A DNA stretch of 64,000 nucleotides from Pseudarthrobacter sp. SSS035. GTDB lineage: Bacteria; Actinomycetota; Actinomycetes; Actinomycetales; Micrococcaceae. Position 1 is the first letter of the stretch, and each line of letters starts with the position of its first letter. The notes under the pieces were generated by a model. It was not told the origin of the DNA, searched no databases, and was given only the letters and a program-made list of their open reading frames with translations. The position numbers were made by a program, and so were the translations under genes. Positions 62,135-64,000 of the stretch are shown here, piece by piece. The DNA lies in assembly GCF_023273875.1 (NCBI RefSeq), contig NZ_CP096882.1, forward strand, positions 496,001-560,000, read 5' to 3'.

Positions 62135-64000
62135 TCTGGTGTTCCTTACGCAAAGATCCCTCGTCCCTCGAGAGCCCTGTGTTGGGCCGGCGCGCGGGCA
62201 TGGGAATGGCGAGCATGACAGTGAGTCCTATCACCGTGATCTGTGCGATTCCGGACCAAAGGGCCCAAGGGGTGTCGTAGCGGATGGTCAACTGGCCGGC
62301 GGTGGCAGGCAAGGTAAAGGCCTGGGCCGAGCCGGATGTTGTGGCAGTGAGCTTTCGCCCGTCGAACCAGGCGCTCCATCCCGGGTCCGCCCGTTCGGCG
62401 AGCACCACCAGCCGCCCTTCCGGTCCCGCGGCCACGGGGGTGTCGACGTCGTCGTACTTGGAGGGCACCAGCGCCACGGTGGCTCCGGTGCCGTCCACGA
62501 TCCTGACGCGATGGGCGACGTCGGCGGGCTGCAGTACCGGCTGGTTCAGCGGCGTTATCCGCCAGAGCCAGCCGACATCCGTCTGGCCGACGGCAACGAG
62601 CCCCGGAACTGCGTCCATCCTGCTGGCCGTGAGCTGGGCGGCGGTGTCTGCCGAGCGCAGCACCACGAATCCGGCACCAAGGCGCTCGAGCTCGGGACGG
62701 GGGTCCACGCCTTGGCCAGCCACCAGCGTGGCCACCACGCTGCGGATGGACGCCGTGATGTCGTCGTCCTCCCTGACCGTCTCCTGGCCGGGCGCGCCGA
62801 GGATGTTCCTGGCGGCGGCAATCGTTGACAAGCTGTCCAGGGTGGTCCCGGCACCGCGCATCAGTGCCGCGTCATAGGCGCCGTTTTCCTGGGTGCTGAT
62901 GAGCAGCGTGCGTGTCTGCTCCGGCCCGGTGCCACGGTCTATGGCGGTGGCGGGAAGCGTCCGGGCGCTGCCTGGCTGCACCAGCCGTGGCGTTCCCAGC
63001 GCGGGCCCTGCCGGCACGTCGGCCGGGAGGGCAACGGCTGAGGAACGTAGCAGGTTCTGCGCCGACCACACCGCCATGCCGGCCAGCGGACCGGCCAGCA
63101 GCACCACCATGGCCAGGGCCGTCGCGGAGCGAAGGGCCACGTTGCGCCGAATACTCGGCGAGGCTGCCCGGTCCGCGGCATAAAGCAAGCGCTCGGCACC
63201 GATCAGGGCGGCTCCGAGCAGGGCGAACCCTGCGGCGGAGACGGCTGGACCGGTGAACGGTGTCACGAGGGTGTTGGCAGTTGCGCCCGTGGCAACGTGC
63301 CCTGCGAGCCAGCCACCGGCGAAGATCACCAGAGCCGCCACCCAGAGAACACGTGCTGTCCTGCTGCGCTTACCCGGGAGGAACAGGGCGGCAACGGCAA
63401 GCAGCAGGACGGGAACGGCCAGCAGCAGTGCCAGCACGAGTGCCCATGGGATCGCCTGGCCGCTGAAGAACGGAAGGCCGTACAGGCCACCTTCGGCGGA
63501 GAACAGCAGCGGCTGGCCCAGGAACTGCTGCCACAGCGGGGCTGCCTCGAATCCCAGCGGAACACCCGGGTCTGCCAGCAATGCCCGCGGCCGGTCGATA
63601 ACGGACAGCCCGAAGGGAAGAAAGAGCGCGGCGCTGGGCAAAAGAGCCCACCACACGGTGCGGCCACGACGGCCAAGCATCAGCCCGCAGAGCACAATAA
63701 CCACAACGGCCGGGGCCAGCAGTGAAGGCGCCGACGCGGTCACAACACCCAGCGTCAACCCTGCGGCGGCGGCGGCAGTCCAGGACGGCATTCCGTTGAT
63801 CCCAGGCCGTGCGGGTGGTTTTTCGGTGAAACGCCGGTCATCTGGGGAAGGGACAATGAACCGTCCGTGGCCCACAGCGGACCCGGTGGCGCGCAGGAGT
63901 GCCAGGACGAGCAGCGGGATCATGATGTGGGCCACCAAGGCACCGGCCCGGCCCTGGTTCAGTGCTATCTGCAAGGCGGGAGCGGCCGCCCAGAAGAGTG
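62127..64000 (-). CDS. Large membrane glycosyltransferase, C-terminal part
   Basis: The frame is open to the window edge, so only the C-terminal 624 residues are seen. They contain about ten hydrophobic helices (e.g. ALVAHIMIPLLVLALL, TLGVVTASAPSLLAPAVVVIVL) followed by an outer domain and a final helix near the C-terminus. This matches actinobacterial family 2 glycosyltransferases of about 1100 residues whose catalytic domain lies before this region. The catalytic half is outside the window, so the sugar and acceptor are unknown. It precedes DUF5719 with an 8-base overlap. Confidence 0.8.
   Translation of the reverse strand, partial: LFWAAAPALQIALNQGRAGALVAHIMIPLLVLALLRATGSAVGHGRFIVPSPDDRRFTEKPPARPGINGMPSWTAAAAAGLTLGVVTASAPSLLAPAVVVIVLCGLMLGRRGRTVWWALLPSAALFLPFGLSVIDRPRALLADPGVPLGFEAAPLWQQFLGQPLLFSAEGGLYGLPFFSGQAIPWALVLALLLAVPVLLLAVAALFLPGKRSRTARVLWVAALVIFAGGWLAGHVATGATANTLVTPFTGPAVSAAGFALLGAALIGAERLLYAADRAASPSIRRNVALRSATALAMVVLLAGPLAGMAVWSAQNLLRSSAVALPADVPAGPALGTPRLVQPGSARTLPATAIDRGTGPEQTRTLLISTQENGAYDAALMRGAGTTLDSLSTIAAARNILGAPGQETVREDDDITASIRSVVATLVAGQGVDPRPELERLGAGFVVLRSADTAAQLTASRMDAVPGLVAVGQTDVGWLWRITPLNQPVLQPADVAHRVRIVDGTGATVALVPSKYDDVDTPVAAGPEGRLVVLAERADPGWSAWFDGRKLTATTSGSAQAFTLPATAGQLTIRYDTPWALWSGIAQITVIGLTVMLAIPMPARRPNTGLSRDEGSLRKEHQNA

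Noticed and set aside
61029..62828. A 599-codon plus-strand open frame
   Set aside because: Antisense to DUF5719 and the glycosyltransferase, with low-complexity Ala/Pro/Ser content only.

Overview
The window looks like a chromosomal segment of a high-GC actinobacterium of the family Micrococcaceae, most likely Arthrobacter or Pseudarthrobacter. This rests on base composition, frequent GTG/TTG starts, and actinobacterial gene order: lpdA/PNP/phosphohexomutase; tatD-rpfB-rsmA-ispE-ABC-F; pmt divergent from rsmI; DUF3499 beside a divergent metallopeptidase-family gene and DUF5719. The genus is inferred from overall resemblance, not from a search. No prophage, insertion sequence with a transposase, CRISPR array or rRNA gene was seen. 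The content is mainly core housekeeping, with a few unusual intergenic elements.

Layout. 1-6.3 kb: a truncated unrecognised gene, a HAD phosphatase, a PspC protein, an LpdA-type flavoprotein divergent from purine nucleoside phosphorylase (PNP), an Rrf2 regulator and a phosphohexomutase. 6.3-12.9 kb: a nitrite-assimilation island with nirD divergent from nirB-cobA-nnaR, then a small FAD oxidoreductase. The nirB promoter carries a striking array of GlnR-like half-sites. 13-22.5 kb: deoC with a small membrane protein, a YdjM-type membrane hydrolase, mfd, an SDR/DUF2867 protein, DUF2505, an SCO4848-like protein and nhaA. 22.5-30.3 kb: sufS-sufU, then a 460-bp gap with a nested hairpin and a 29-bp tandem repeat, then two paralogous large LuxR-family ATPase regulators. 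30.4-35.3 kb: pth, rplY, prs, glmU, tRNA-Gln and a TetR regulator. 35.4-35.8 kb: a roughly 380-bp gene-free element bounded by 84-bp inverted repeats.

35.8-42 kb: ABC-F ATPase, ispE, rsmA, rpfB, tatD. 42-47.2 kb: a MoxR-DUF58-transglutaminase operon. 47.2-53.1 kb: gabD, rsmI, pmt and an acyl-CoA ligase cut short at its C-terminus. 53.1-57.5 kb: envelope and membrane genes (TIGR01906, SpoIIM, RDD, L,D-transpeptidase). 57.5-64 kb: ahcY, Trm112, DUF3499, the metallopeptidase-family gene, DUF5719 and the C-terminal part of a large membrane glycosyltransferase that runs off the window.

Functional links. NirB, NirD and CobA (siroheme methylation) supply assimilatory nitrite reduction, and NnaR is its likely co-regulator with GlnR. 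SufS and SufU mobilise sulfur for Fe-S clusters. Pth, L25, Prs and GlmU form a widely conserved translation/nucleotide/cell-wall precursor cluster. RpfB, L,D-transpeptidase, PMT, the transglutaminase operon and the glycosyltransferase act at the cell envelope. The best candidates for something undescribed are the long inverted-repeat element (35369-35750), the 29-bp tandem repeat after the LuxR pair, the LuxR gene with no usable canonical start, and the phased operator upstream of nirB.
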